Shown here in pieces: positions 1 to 5,840 of a stretch of DNA of 5,840 nt (positions are counted from its first letter, which is position 1; each line of letters opens with the position of its first letter). Source of the stretch: an uncultured Saprospiraceae bacterium (GTDB lineage: Bacteria > Bacteroidota > Bacteroidia > Chitinophagales > Saprospiraceae); contig CALGLY010000330.1 of assembly GCA_937959095.1 (NCBI GenBank), forward strand, positions 1-5,840, written 5' to 3'. Position numbers and translations under genes: made by a program. Under the pieces are notes generated by a model that saw only the letters and a program-made list of their open reading frames with translations, ran no database searches and was not told the origin of the DNA.

Positions 1-2035
1 GACTACTACGGTAGAAAGGGGCTTTTATGCTGATAGTACGTTTTTTCAATTATTTACATTTCCTTTTGCAGAAGGCGATATTGAAACAGCTTTTCAAGCA
101 CCCAATGAAGTTGTGATTTCTAAGAAACTTGCTGAAAAATATTTCCCAGATCAGCGAGCAGTAGGGCAATCCATAGAGGTGGTAGATGAAGGTATTTATA
201 CCGTTTCGGCTGTGATGGAAAAAATTCCGAGTGTGTCTAGTCTGCAATTTGATTATGTATTACCTTTTCAAAAATTCTTTGCCGAGAATGAATGGCTCAG
301 TAATTGGGGCAACAATGGAGCAAGAACTTGGGTATTGCTAAAAGAAGGAGCAAGTTTAGCGAATGTGCAGCAAAAAATAAAAGGTATGTTGCACAAAGAA
401 GATAGGCAAAAAGAGACCGATTTATTCTTACAATGCTTCGAAGATACCTATCTATATAGCAATTTTGAGAATGGGGTATATGCAGGCGGCGGTGGTATTC
501 AAAAAGTCCGAATGCTAGGTATTATTGGGTTGCTTATAATGCTAATTTGTTGCATCAATTTTATGAATCTTTCTACGGCTTTTGCAAGCCGACGCGCGAA
601 AGAAATCGGTATCCGAAAAGTAGCAGGCGCGAAACGCTTTGCCTTAGTGTATCAGTTTTTCACAGAAACCCTTATCACCGTATTCTTCGCCTTACTCATA
701 GCGGTTGGTTTAACGAAATTGAGTTTACCCTATTTCAATGATATTGCAAAAACCGAAATCTTACTTACACTTAGTCAGCCTGAAATTTGGATGTTGTTAG
801 GTAGTATTTTTATGGGTACTACGGTTTTGGCAGCTACTTATCCTTCTTTATTGCTTTCGAGTTTTAAGCCTGTAAATGCCCTTGCTAATAAATTTAAAAA
901 AGGACGTGGACAGCAGCGATTTCGGCGCGCAATGGTAGTAGGGCAATTTACCGTTGCTATTGCACTCATTATTTGTACTGGCGTGGTAGTAAAGCAAATT
1001 AATTATCTACAAGAAAAAGACTTAGGCTATGCCAAAGAACAATTGCTCTACATTCCTGTGCAGAGCGAAGTACTAAGTTCCAATTATGATGTACTGAAAG
1101 CAGAGCTTCTTCGATTACCTGCTATTTCTAGTGTTTCTTCTAGCAATACACGCTTGAGTTTAGTAGGAAGCAATACAGGCTCGATTCATTGGGATGGAAA
1201 AGCCGAAGATGAAGATGTAGCCATTGTGACCGTTAGTACAAATTATGATTTTATAAAAACAACAGATGTTGAGTTGCTCGATGGGCGGGACTTTTTATCC
1301 ACGTACGCGCTAGATTCCATGAATTTCATTGTCAATGAGGCAGCAGCAAAAGTAATGGGTATGGAAAATCCAGTAGGGCAAAAATTGAATTGGGGCGATG
1401 AACATATAGGGCAAATTGTAGGATTAGTCAAAGATTTTCATATCAGTCCATTGCGTCAGAAAATAGATCCCATGATACTATATCTAGCCCCTGGGAATAT
1501 GGACGAAATTTACCTTAAATTAGAAACAAAAGAGATACAAAGTACGCTTGCACAGCTCGAAACGATAGTAGCAAAATATAACCCGAAAGCCCCTTTCGAA
1601 TATGAATTTGCAAGCGACGACTATAATGAATTATACCAATCTGAATTATCACTGAGCAAATTGGCGTGGCTCTTTGCAGGACTTTCTATTTTTACTTGCT
1701 GCTTAGGTCTACTCGGACTGACCATCTTTGCTACCGAACAGCGTACCAAAGAAATTGGTATCCGAAAAGTACTTGGCGCAAGTATATTCAACATCGTAGC
1801 ATTACTATCTAAGGATTTTATCCGATTAGTACTTTTAGCCTTCCTAGTAGCCACGCCAATTGCTTGGTATTTGATGCACAACTGGCTTACAGACTATGCT
1901 TACCGTATTGAGTTGAAGTGGTGGATGTTCGCGCTCGCAGGAGTCGCAGCAGTAGGCATTGCTTTATTCACTTTGAGCATTCAGAGTGTGAAAGCAGCCT
2001 TGGCAAATCCAGTAGAATCACTTCGAAGCGAATAA
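1..2035 (+). CDS. FtsX/MacB-type ABC transporter permease, 5' end outside window
   Basis: Inner-membrane permease subunit of an ABC transporter of the MacB/FtsX/LolCE type, which moves substrate by coupling ATP hydrolysis to periplasmic domain motion. The reading frame is open from base 2, giving 677 codons; alignment with the next gene suggests about 107 N-terminal residues, including helix 1, are missing. The GTG at 113 is internal, since family-like sequence (ADSTFFQLFTFPFAEGD) precedes it in frame. Visible codons: remainder of the first periplasmic core to about 165, ending its fold with SLQFDYVLPF; helices at about 169-191, 222-240, 262-286 and 310-331; second periplasmic core with VKDFH at 476-480; helices at about 557-578, 606-626 and 641-661; tail ANPVESLRSE. 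Coupling-loop motifs KEIGIRKV lie at 200 and 583. Its stop is 10 nt before the next permease, so they are probably co-transcribed. Substrate unknown; no ATPase domain in the protein. Confidence 0.95.
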   Translation, partial: TTTVERGFYADSTFFQLFTFPFAEGDIETAFQAPNEVVISKKLAEKYFPDQRAVGQSIEVVDEGIYTVSAVMEKIPSVSSLQFDYVLPFQKFFAENEWLSNWGNNGARTWVLLKEGASLANVQQKIKGMLHKEDRQKETDLFLQCFEDTYLYSNFENGVYAGGGGIQKVRMLGIIGLLIMLICCINFMNLSTAFASRRAKEIGIRKVAGAKRFALVYQFFTETLITVFFALLIAVGLTKLSLPYFNDIAKTEILLTLSQPEIWMLLGSIFMGTTVLAATYPSLLLSSFKPVNALANKFKKGRGQQRFRRAMVVGQFTVAIALIICTGVVVKQINYLQEKDLGYAKEQLLYIPVQSEVLSSNYDVLKAELLRLPAISSVSSSNTRLSLVGSNTGSIHWDGKAEDEDVAIVTVSTNYDFIKTTDVELLDGRDFLSTYALDSMNFIVNEAAAKVMGMENPVGQKLNWGDEHIGQIVGLVKDFHISPLRQKIDPMILYLAPGNMDEIYLKLETKEIQSTLAQLETIVAKYNPKAPFEYEFASDDYNELYQSELSLSKLAWLFAGLSIFTCCLGLLGLTIFATEQRTKEIGIRKVLGASIFNIVALLSKDFIRLVLLAFLVATPIAWYLMHNWLTDYAYRIELKWWMFALAGVAAVGIALFTLSIQSVKAALANPVESLRSE
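602..622 (+). repeat. 21-nt repeat encoding the first coupling loop of gene 1
   Basis: These 21 bases code for EIGIRKV and are identical to 4203-4223 in gene 2, although the former belongs to the first half of its protein and the latter to the second half. The copy at 1751-1771 in the second half of gene 1 differs by one silent base. Confidence 0.75.
1751..1771 (+). repeat. 21-nt coupling-loop repeat, second half of gene 1 (one mismatch)
   Basis: Codes for EIGIRKV after helix 6. It differs from 602-622 and 4203-4223 at one position only (ATT instead of ATC for isoleucine, base 1756). Similarity to gene 2 continues on both sides (QRTK before, LGAS after) with silent differences. Confidence 0.7.
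2006..2031 (+). repeat. 26-nt direct repeat at the 3' end of gene 1 (copy 1)
   Basis: These 26 bases, coding for NPVESLRSE at the end of gene 1, are identical, including wobble positions, to 4458-4483 at the end of gene 2. The match stops at both sides at third-position differences (GCA/GCG for alanine upstream, GAA/GAG for glutamate downstream). Confidence 0.85.
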
Positions 2036-2045
2036 AACAAAAAGA
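2036..2045 (+). promoter_or_regulatory. A-rich leader of the second permease
   Basis: The 10-nt gap between the stop of gene 1 and the ATG at 2046 is nine-tenths adenine-rich text (aacaaaaaga) with no GGAGG-like site. A-rich leaders without Shine-Dalgarno sequence are usual in Bacteroidota. The gap is too short for a separate promoter, which supports translation from a message shared with gene 1. The start choice is supported by the family-like N-terminus that follows (MNWKIAIRNLRKHKFYGFIN). Confidence 0.45.
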
Positions 2046-4487
2046 ATGAACTGGAAAATAGCAATCCGAAATTTGAGAAAGCATAAATTCTATGGGTTCA
2101 TTAATGTTTTAGGACTAACAATGGGCCTGACGGCTTGTTTTCTCCTCGTGCTGTATGTGCAGCAAGAATTGAGTTTTGATGACGATTTCGAGGACAGGGA
2201 ACAAATTTATCAAGTGAATCTTTTCGCCTCTTTCGGAGGAGAAGCATTTACGACTTCCAATACGTCACCGCCAGTTGGGACGACTTTGCAGGCAGAATTT
2301 CCTGAAATAGAAAGCTTCACGCGGCACTATATGCCCGGCGATGTGGTACTACAAAACGAAGCAGAAGCGTTCACAGAATCGAACCTGTGGCTTGTTGATT
2401 CTAATTTTTTGAGCTTTTTTTCTTTTCCATTACTCGAAGGGGAAGCAACAACCTGTTTGGAAGGCACCAATGCGCTTGTGCTGACGGAAACAATAGCGAA
2501 AAAATACTTTGGTGATGCACCTGCCATTGGCAAAAGTCTTGAATTGGAAAAGGAACTCTTTACGGTAACGGGGATTCTGGCAGATTTACCTCGCAATTCT
2601 TCTTTACAATTCGATATGCTTGCCCCGATAGCCTCTTCTAAAAATGTGGAACGCTTTAGTTGGAGTTGGATTTGGTTGCAAGTAGATACCTATGTGCGCT
2701 TGAATGCCCCGATGAATACGACACAAGTCGCAAGTTTGGAACAGAAATTTCCTGCTATGGTGCATCAGCATGCGGCGAGTGCCTTCGATAGAATAGGACA
2801 AAATTTGGACGATTTTTTTGCAGAAGGAAATCGTTGGGAATTGTCCCTTCTTCCTCTCTCCGATGTGCATTTATATAGCCCAGATGTTTCCTCTCGGCTT
2901 GGCACAAAAAGTGATATAGAAGAAGTTTATATTTTCAGTACGATTGGTTTTTTTATCCTTCTATTGGCTTGCATCAATTTCATGAATCTTACGACGGCGC
3001 GTTCTCTTGCGCGTGCCAAAGAAGTTGGGGTGCGCAAACTCTTGGGTTCTAGTCGTGCCATTTTAGTGCGCCAATTCCTTTCCGAAGCTATGTTATATGC
3101 ACTTGTATCGGGGATTTTGGGTGTAGTATTGGTTTATTTTTTATTGCCTAGTTTCAATTCGGTAATGAATCAAACAATTGTTTTCAGTGATTTAAGCAAA
3201 ACTTGGGGATTGATTGCCTTAGCTGTTTTGCCGCTATCGGCAGGACTATTGGCAGGCATTTACCCTTCTATTTACTTATCCCATTTTCAACCACTTAGCG
3301 TACTGAAAAGTCGTATGAGTACTGCTAAAGGAGGTAGCACTTGGATACGCAATGGCTTGGTCGTCTTTCAATTTGCGATTTCTATTGCTTTAGTGATTTG
3401 TACATTGGTCGTTTTGGAACAAATCAATTACTCTATCAATGGCGATTTAGGAATGGACAAAGATAATCTTCTTGTCATTCCGAATGCAGAATCCCTCAGC
3501 ACAAAAAGCGAAGCCTTCAAGCAAGAGTTACTGAAGTTTTCCGAGGTGAAAGCCGTGAGTATCTCAACAGATTTGCCAGGGGACGGCAATGTCTTCGCCG
3601 ATTTTTATATCCCAGAAAGCGAAGCAAATAAAACAGAACTAGAGGATGTAACCCTCTATTCCTATATGGTGGACGATGATTTTTTACCTACTATGAATAT
3701 TCAACTAGCAGCAGGCCGCAATTTTGATGAAAACCGCAGCTTAGATTCTACGGCTATTATCATCAATGAAGCTGCTGCGCGTCTATTAGGCTGGCAAAAT
3801 CCAATCGGTAAACAATTCACCTATCCGGGCGATAGAAATCGACAATATGAGGTGGTCGGCGTAATGAAGAATTTTCATCAACGTTCCTCCCGCTATGGAA
3901 TCGAACCCTTTGCACTCTTTCACGATTCCTCCGATTCCTACGATTTGGGGCGTTCCAGCTTGGCCGTCAAACTCACATCAGGCATGGCAGCAGAAACCCT
4001 CGATAAAATCGAAACCCTTTGGTCGCAATTCGCGCCTGCTACGCCTTTCCGCTATACGTTTATGGACGACAATTTACAAGCACAATATCGCTCCGAAGAG
4101 CGTTTAGCTTCGATGCTGAGTAGCTTTACCTTAGTCTCCATTCTACTTGCTTGCTTAGGGCTTCTGGGCTTAATCACTTACATCACACGACAGCGCACCA
4201 AGGAAATCGGTATCCGAAAAGTATTGGGAGCAAGCACAAGTAATATTTTGACTTTACTCTCCAAAGACTTCATGCAGCTTATACTACTAGCTTTGGTTAT
4301 TGCTTCGCCCATTGCTTATTATTTTATGGAGCAGTGGTTACAAGACTTTGCTTATCGCATTGATATGCAATGGTGGACTTTTCTTGTTGCAGGTCTTTGT
4401 GCTATTGGTATTGCCTTATTCACGGTGAGTTTTCAGAGTATCCGTGCTGCGGTGGCGAATCCAGTAGAATCACTTCGAAGCGAGTGA
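2046..4487 (+). CDS. FtsX/MacB-type ABC transporter permease, complete, 813 aa
   Basis: Complete inner-membrane permease of an ABC exporter or extractor of the MacB/FtsX/LolCE type. Length fits the doubled, eight-helix form common in Bacteroidota. Order seen: cytoplasmic basic start (RNLRKHKF), helix 1 at about 18-40, periplasmic core 1 at about 41-290 (FTVTGIL near 172, SLQFDMLAPI after it), helices at about 294-318, 347-367 and 388-412, a second unit starting with helix 5 at about 437-457, periplasmic core 2 (MKNFH at 607-611), helices at about 692-713, 743-761 and 777-797, and tail ANPVESLRSE. Coupling-loop motifs are KEVGVRKLLGSS at 325 and KEIGIRKVLGAS at 719. It lacks Walker motifs, so an ATPase from elsewhere is needed. 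It is most similar to gene 1, above all in the last 100 residues, and probably shares its transcript. Whether it pairs with gene 1 as a heterodimer or forms a homodimer cannot be seen. Confidence 0.96.
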   Translation: MNWKIAIRNLRKHKFYGFINVLGLTMGLTACFLLVLYVQQELSFDDDFEDREQIYQVNLFASFGGEAFTTSNTSPPVGTTLQAEFPEIESFTRHYMPGDVVLQNEAEAFTESNLWLVDSNFLSFFSFPLLEGEATTCLEGTNALVLTETIAKKYFGDAPAIGKSLELEKELFTVTGILADLPRNSSLQFDMLAPIASSKNVERFSWSWIWLQVDTYVRLNAPMNTTQVASLEQKFPAMVHQHAASAFDRIGQNLDDFFAEGNRWELSLLPLSDVHLYSPDVSSRLGTKSDIEEVYIFSTIGFFILLLACINFMNLTTARSLARAKEVGVRKLLGSSRAILVRQFLSEAMLYALVSGILGVVLVYFLLPSFNSVMNQTIVFSDLSKTWGLIALAVLPLSAGLLAGIYPSIYLSHFQPLSVLKSRMSTAKGGSTWIRNGLVVFQFAISIALVICTLVVLEQINYSINGDLGMDKDNLLVIPNAESLSTKSEAFKQELLKFSEVKAVSISTDLPGDGNVFADFYIPESEANKTELEDVTLYSYMVDDDFLPTMNIQLAAGRNFDENRSLDSTAIIINEAAARLLGWQNPIGKQFTYPGDRNRQYEVVGVMKNFHQRSSRYGIEPFALFHDSSDSYDLGRSSLAVKLTSGMAAETLDKIETLWSQFAPATPFRYTFMDDNLQAQYRSEERLASMLSSFTLVSILLACLGLLGLITYITRQRTKEIGIRKVLGASTSNILTLLSKDFMQLILLALVIASPIAYYFMEQWLQDFAYRIDMQWWTFLVAGLCAIGIALFTVSFQSIRAAVANPVESLRSE
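4203..4223 (+). repeat. 21-nt coupling-loop repeat, second half of gene 2
   Basis: Codes for EIGIRKV after helix 6 of gene 2 and is identical to 602-622 in gene 1. The equivalent first-half loop of gene 2 (from about 3018) and that of gene 3 (from 5630) read EVGVRK with quite different codons, so the DNA identity is not general to the family here. Confidence 0.75.
4458..4483 (+). repeat. 26-nt direct repeat at the 3' end of gene 2 (copy 2)
   Basis: Second copy of the 26-nt block described at 2006-2031. Here it is followed by GAG TGA instead of GAA TAA, and about 20 nt later by a third, silently diverged version of the same tail at 4502-4525. Confidence 0.85.
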
Positions 4488-4501
4488 TTCAACCCGTATG
4501 A

Positions 4502-4525
4502 GTAGAAAGCCTACGAAGCGAATAA
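4502..4525 (+). pseudogene. orphan 3' tail of a permease gene (VESLRSE-stop)
   Basis: Eight codons in the spacer read VESLRSE followed by TAA, exactly the last seven residues of genes 1 and 2 plus the stop. At DNA level 20 of 24 bases match the end of gene 1. All four differences fall in two codons and are silent: serine is AGC instead of TCA (three changes), and leucine is CTA instead of CTT. In the same frame just upstream, 4490-4501 reads Q-P-V-stop, which resembles the expected N-P-V with a GTATGA or TGAGTA six-base duplication. There is no start and no upstream coding body, so it is a remnant and not a working gene. The silent pattern points to a true coding past, though the piece is short. 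Confidence 0.6.
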
Positions 4526-4582
4526 GAAAGGAGCATAATCAATCTATTAGAGGATGGCCATTGAAAATGACCCTCATCCAAA

Positions 4583-4595
4583 GCCCCAAAGGGGC
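4583..4595. repeat. small perfect hairpin GCCCC-AAA-GGGGC
   Basis: Five-base perfect inverted repeat (GCCCC / GGGGC) with a three-base AAA loop, in the spacer before gene 3. No T-run follows on either strand, so it does not look like an intrinsic terminator. Similar CCCC-AAA-GGGG palindromes are, from general memory, frequent in Bacteroidota intergenic repeats. With the second hairpin at 4607-4625 it may form one composite element. Confidence 0.55.
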
Positions 4596-4606
4596 AACAT
4601 CACTAA

Positions 4607-4625
4607 CATAGGGCGAAGTCCTATG
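4607..4625. repeat. hairpin CATAGGG-CGAAG-TCCTATG just upstream of gene 3
   Basis: Seven-base inverted repeat with one G-T (G-U in RNA) pair and a five-base CGAAG loop. The stem ends 14 nt before the ATG at 4640, so in the transcript it would lie next to the ribosome landing site of the third permease. It could modulate translation, mark an RNA processing point, or simply be the second half of an interspersed palindromic repeat with 4583-4595. No T-run follows, so termination is unlikely. Confidence 0.5.
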
Positions 4626-4639
4626 AGAAAACAGCAACA

Positions 4640-5840
4640 ATGTTCAAGAATCACATAAAAGTCGCCTTCCGACAACTCTTCAAGCAACGCCTCTACACCT
4701 TCATCAATGTGATGGGATTAGCAGTAGGTATCGCATGTTGTCTCATCATCAGTCTGCATCTGAAAGACGAATGGAGCTACGATAGTTTCCATGAAAAATC
4801 GGAACGGATCTATCGCGTAGCTTTCGATATTAATTTTAATAATCAGGAAGTGATGGGGACTAATACACCTGCGCCTTTGGCTGCAACTTTAGCCACCGAT
4901 TTTCCTGAAATTGAAAAAGCAGCACGACTCAACACGAACTTTCTGAATGCAGGAACAAATTATGTACGCCGTGCAGAAGTGAAAAATAGTAGTTTTGAAG
5001 AAAAATTTGTGTATGCTGACCCAGAATTTTTTGAATTATTTGACTTGCCTATACAGCAAGGAGAAGTTGGCTTAGATGAACCCTTCAAAATAGTTATTAC
5101 AGAGCGGATAGCTGAAAAATTATTTGCTCAATCAAGTCCAATAGGGGAGGTACTAGTGCTAAATGACAATCCAGAAACTACGTATGAAATTACAGGCGTG
5201 ATTGACAATATTCCTGAAAATTCACATTTTCAATTCGACTATTTTATGTCTATGGAGACACTTGGCGATGAAATGGAGGGTAATTGGCTAGGCAATGCTT
5301 ACTATACTTACGCCTTACTTGCTCCAAAGGCAAAGCCTGAAGTCCTAAAACAGAAGTTCTTCGCTTTTCGTGAAAAATATATTGGACCGCAATTCAAACA
5401 GCAACTCAATATGGATTTTGAAACCTTTGCGAAATCTGGATCACGTTATGATATTTCCTTACAACCACTCACAGATATTCACCTGAAATCACAAGGCTTT
5501 GCACCGCAACTACAGCAGAATGGCGACATTCGGTATGTGTGGATGTTCGCAGTGATTGCGCTTTTTATCCTCTTTATTGCCATGATTAATTTTGTGAATC
5601 TTTCCACCGCGCGTTCCTCCAATCGGGCAAAAGAAGTGGGTGTTCGCAAAGTCATTGGTTCCATGCGCCAACAACTCATCGGGCAGTTTTTATCAGAATC
5701 ATTGGTGATGAGCTTTTTCGCCTTGCTTGTTGGTTTATTGCTGGCGGCCATCTGTTTGCCTTATTTCAATGACTTCACCAACAAGAGCTTGAAGATGCCC
5801 TTTTTCTCGCCTGTCTTTTTGGCGAGTGCGGTGGGCGTAA
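4640..5840 (+). CDS. FtsX/MacB-type ABC transporter permease, 3' end outside window
   Basis: Third permease of the array. The frame is open from the ATG at 4640 to the window edge, giving 400 codons and no stop. The start is well supported: MFKNHIKVAFRQLFKQRL, followed by FINVMGLAVGIACCLII, is the classic opening of this family. Visible parts: helix 1 at about 19-41; periplasmic core 1 at about 42-297, with YEITGVIDNIPENSHFQFDY from 182; helix 2 at about 299-320; coupling loop KEVGVRKVIGSM from 331; helix 3 at about 355-375; and the start of helix 4 near 390. By comparison with its neighbours roughly half the protein is present. It is more distant from genes 1 and 2 than they are from each other, and it sits after a 152-nt spacer instead of a 10-nt one, so it may be expressed differently. 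The leader (gagaaaacagcaaca) is A-rich with no Shine-Dalgarno site. No ATPase domain; substrate unknown. Confidence 0.94.
   Translation, partial: MFKNHIKVAFRQLFKQRLYTFINVMGLAVGIACCLIISLHLKDEWSYDSFHEKSERIYRVAFDINFNNQEVMGTNTPAPLAATLATDFPEIEKAARLNTNFLNAGTNYVRRAEVKNSSFEEKFVYADPEFFELFDLPIQQGEVGLDEPFKIVITERIAEKLFAQSSPIGEVLVLNDNPETTYEITGVIDNIPENSHFQFDYFMSMETLGDEMEGNWLGNAYYTYALLAPKAKPEVLKQKFFAFREKYIGPQFKQQLNMDFETFAKSGSRYDISLQPLTDIHLKSQGFAPQLQQNGDIRYVWMFAVIALFILFIAMINFVNLSTARSSNRAKEVGVRKVIGSMRQQLIGQFLSESLVMSFFALLVGLLLAAICLPYFNDFTNKSLKMPFFSPVFLASAVGV

Noticed and set aside
113..115. GTG at 113 as the start of the first gene
   Set aside because: The frame is open upstream to the window edge, and the upstream residues match the periplasmic core of the neighbouring permeases, so this is an internal valine.
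547..741. Short + strand ORFs at 547-741 and 3895-4107
   Set aside because: They are out-of-frame within the permease genes, without leader or domain support.
4498..4611. 37-codon ORF on the + strand in the spacer (ATG at 4498)
   Set aside because: It overlaps the orphan tail and the first hairpin in another frame, has no recognisable leader, and its sequence is best explained as a by-product of the repeat-like spacer.
4583..4625. Rho-independent terminator between genes 2 and 3
   Set aside because: Both hairpins lack a following T-run on either strand, and the first stem is only five base pairs.
4488..4639. Promoter for gene 3
   Set aside because: A TTG occurs at 4561, but no TAnnTTTG-like element lies at the expected distance; nothing else resembles a Bacteroidota promoter.
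4554..4658. 34-codon ORF on the + strand (ATG at 4554) running into gene 3
   Set aside because: It crosses both hairpins and overlaps the well-supported start of gene 3 out of frame. Composition (many P, Q, N, R) resembles translated repeat and not a protein domain. Translational coupling is conceivable but unsupported.
4640..5340. Shift from C-richer to AT-richer codons along gene 3 as a sign of mosaic origin
   Set aside because: Hand counts show G+C moving from about 47% near 4661-4770 to about 32-42% in short stretches of 5101-5280, which is within ordinary local variation, and membrane versus periplasmic composition can explain it.
5479..5751. 90-codon minus-strand ORF, and the other minus-strand ORFs at 50-247, 1243-1431, 1621-1881, 2327-2596 and 2604-2870
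   Set aside because: All lie antisense within strongly supported permease coding sequence, show no recognisable domain, and are low-complexity or cysteine/serine-rich shadows.
1..5840. tRNA, rRNA, CRISPR array, insertion sequence or phage attachment site
   Set aside because: Nothing resembling these was seen: no regular spaced repeats, no transposase-like reading frame, no cloverleaf or rRNA-like text.

Overview
This window is almost entirely one strand of a tandem array of FtsX/MacB-type ABC transporter permease genes. The sequence looks like Bacteroidota: moderately AT-rich, A-rich leaders instead of Shine-Dalgarno sites, and large (about 800 aa) eight-helix permeases with the tail 'NPVxSLRxE', which I know from that phylum. 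The assignment rests on family knowledge and style; no marker gene is present to narrow it to a genus.

Layout, all on the + strand. (1) 1-2035: a permease whose N-terminus lies upstream of the window. (2) 2046-4487: a complete 813-aa permease starting 10 nt after the first gene's stop. (3) 4488-4639: a 152-nt spacer holding what looks like the orphaned 3' tail of another permease gene (4502-4525) and two small hairpins (4583-4595 and 4607-4625). (4) 4640-5840: the first 400 codons of a third permease that runs off the right edge; it has no stop in the window but is clearly a gene. No credible minus-strand gene was found.

Each permease is a doubled unit: a membrane helix, a periplasmic core domain, three helices, and then the same arrangement again. 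After helices 2 and 6 comes the K-E-(I/V)-G-(I/V)-R-K segment, the loop that in this superfamily docks on the ATPase. No ATPase, membrane-fusion protein, TolC-like protein or regulator is visible, so the nucleotide-binding partner must be encoded outside the window. Substrate cannot be told from sequence; export or extraction of a lipid, lipoprotein, peptide or drug is the family range.

I see no new molecular system. The points most worth a second look are traces of array evolution: the leftover VESLRSE-stop tail in the spacer, the 26-nt DNA identity between the ends of genes 1 and 2, and the 21-nt identity at the coupling-helix DNA of the same two genes. The paired hairpins just before gene 3 also deserve checking as an interspersed repeat or a local expression control.
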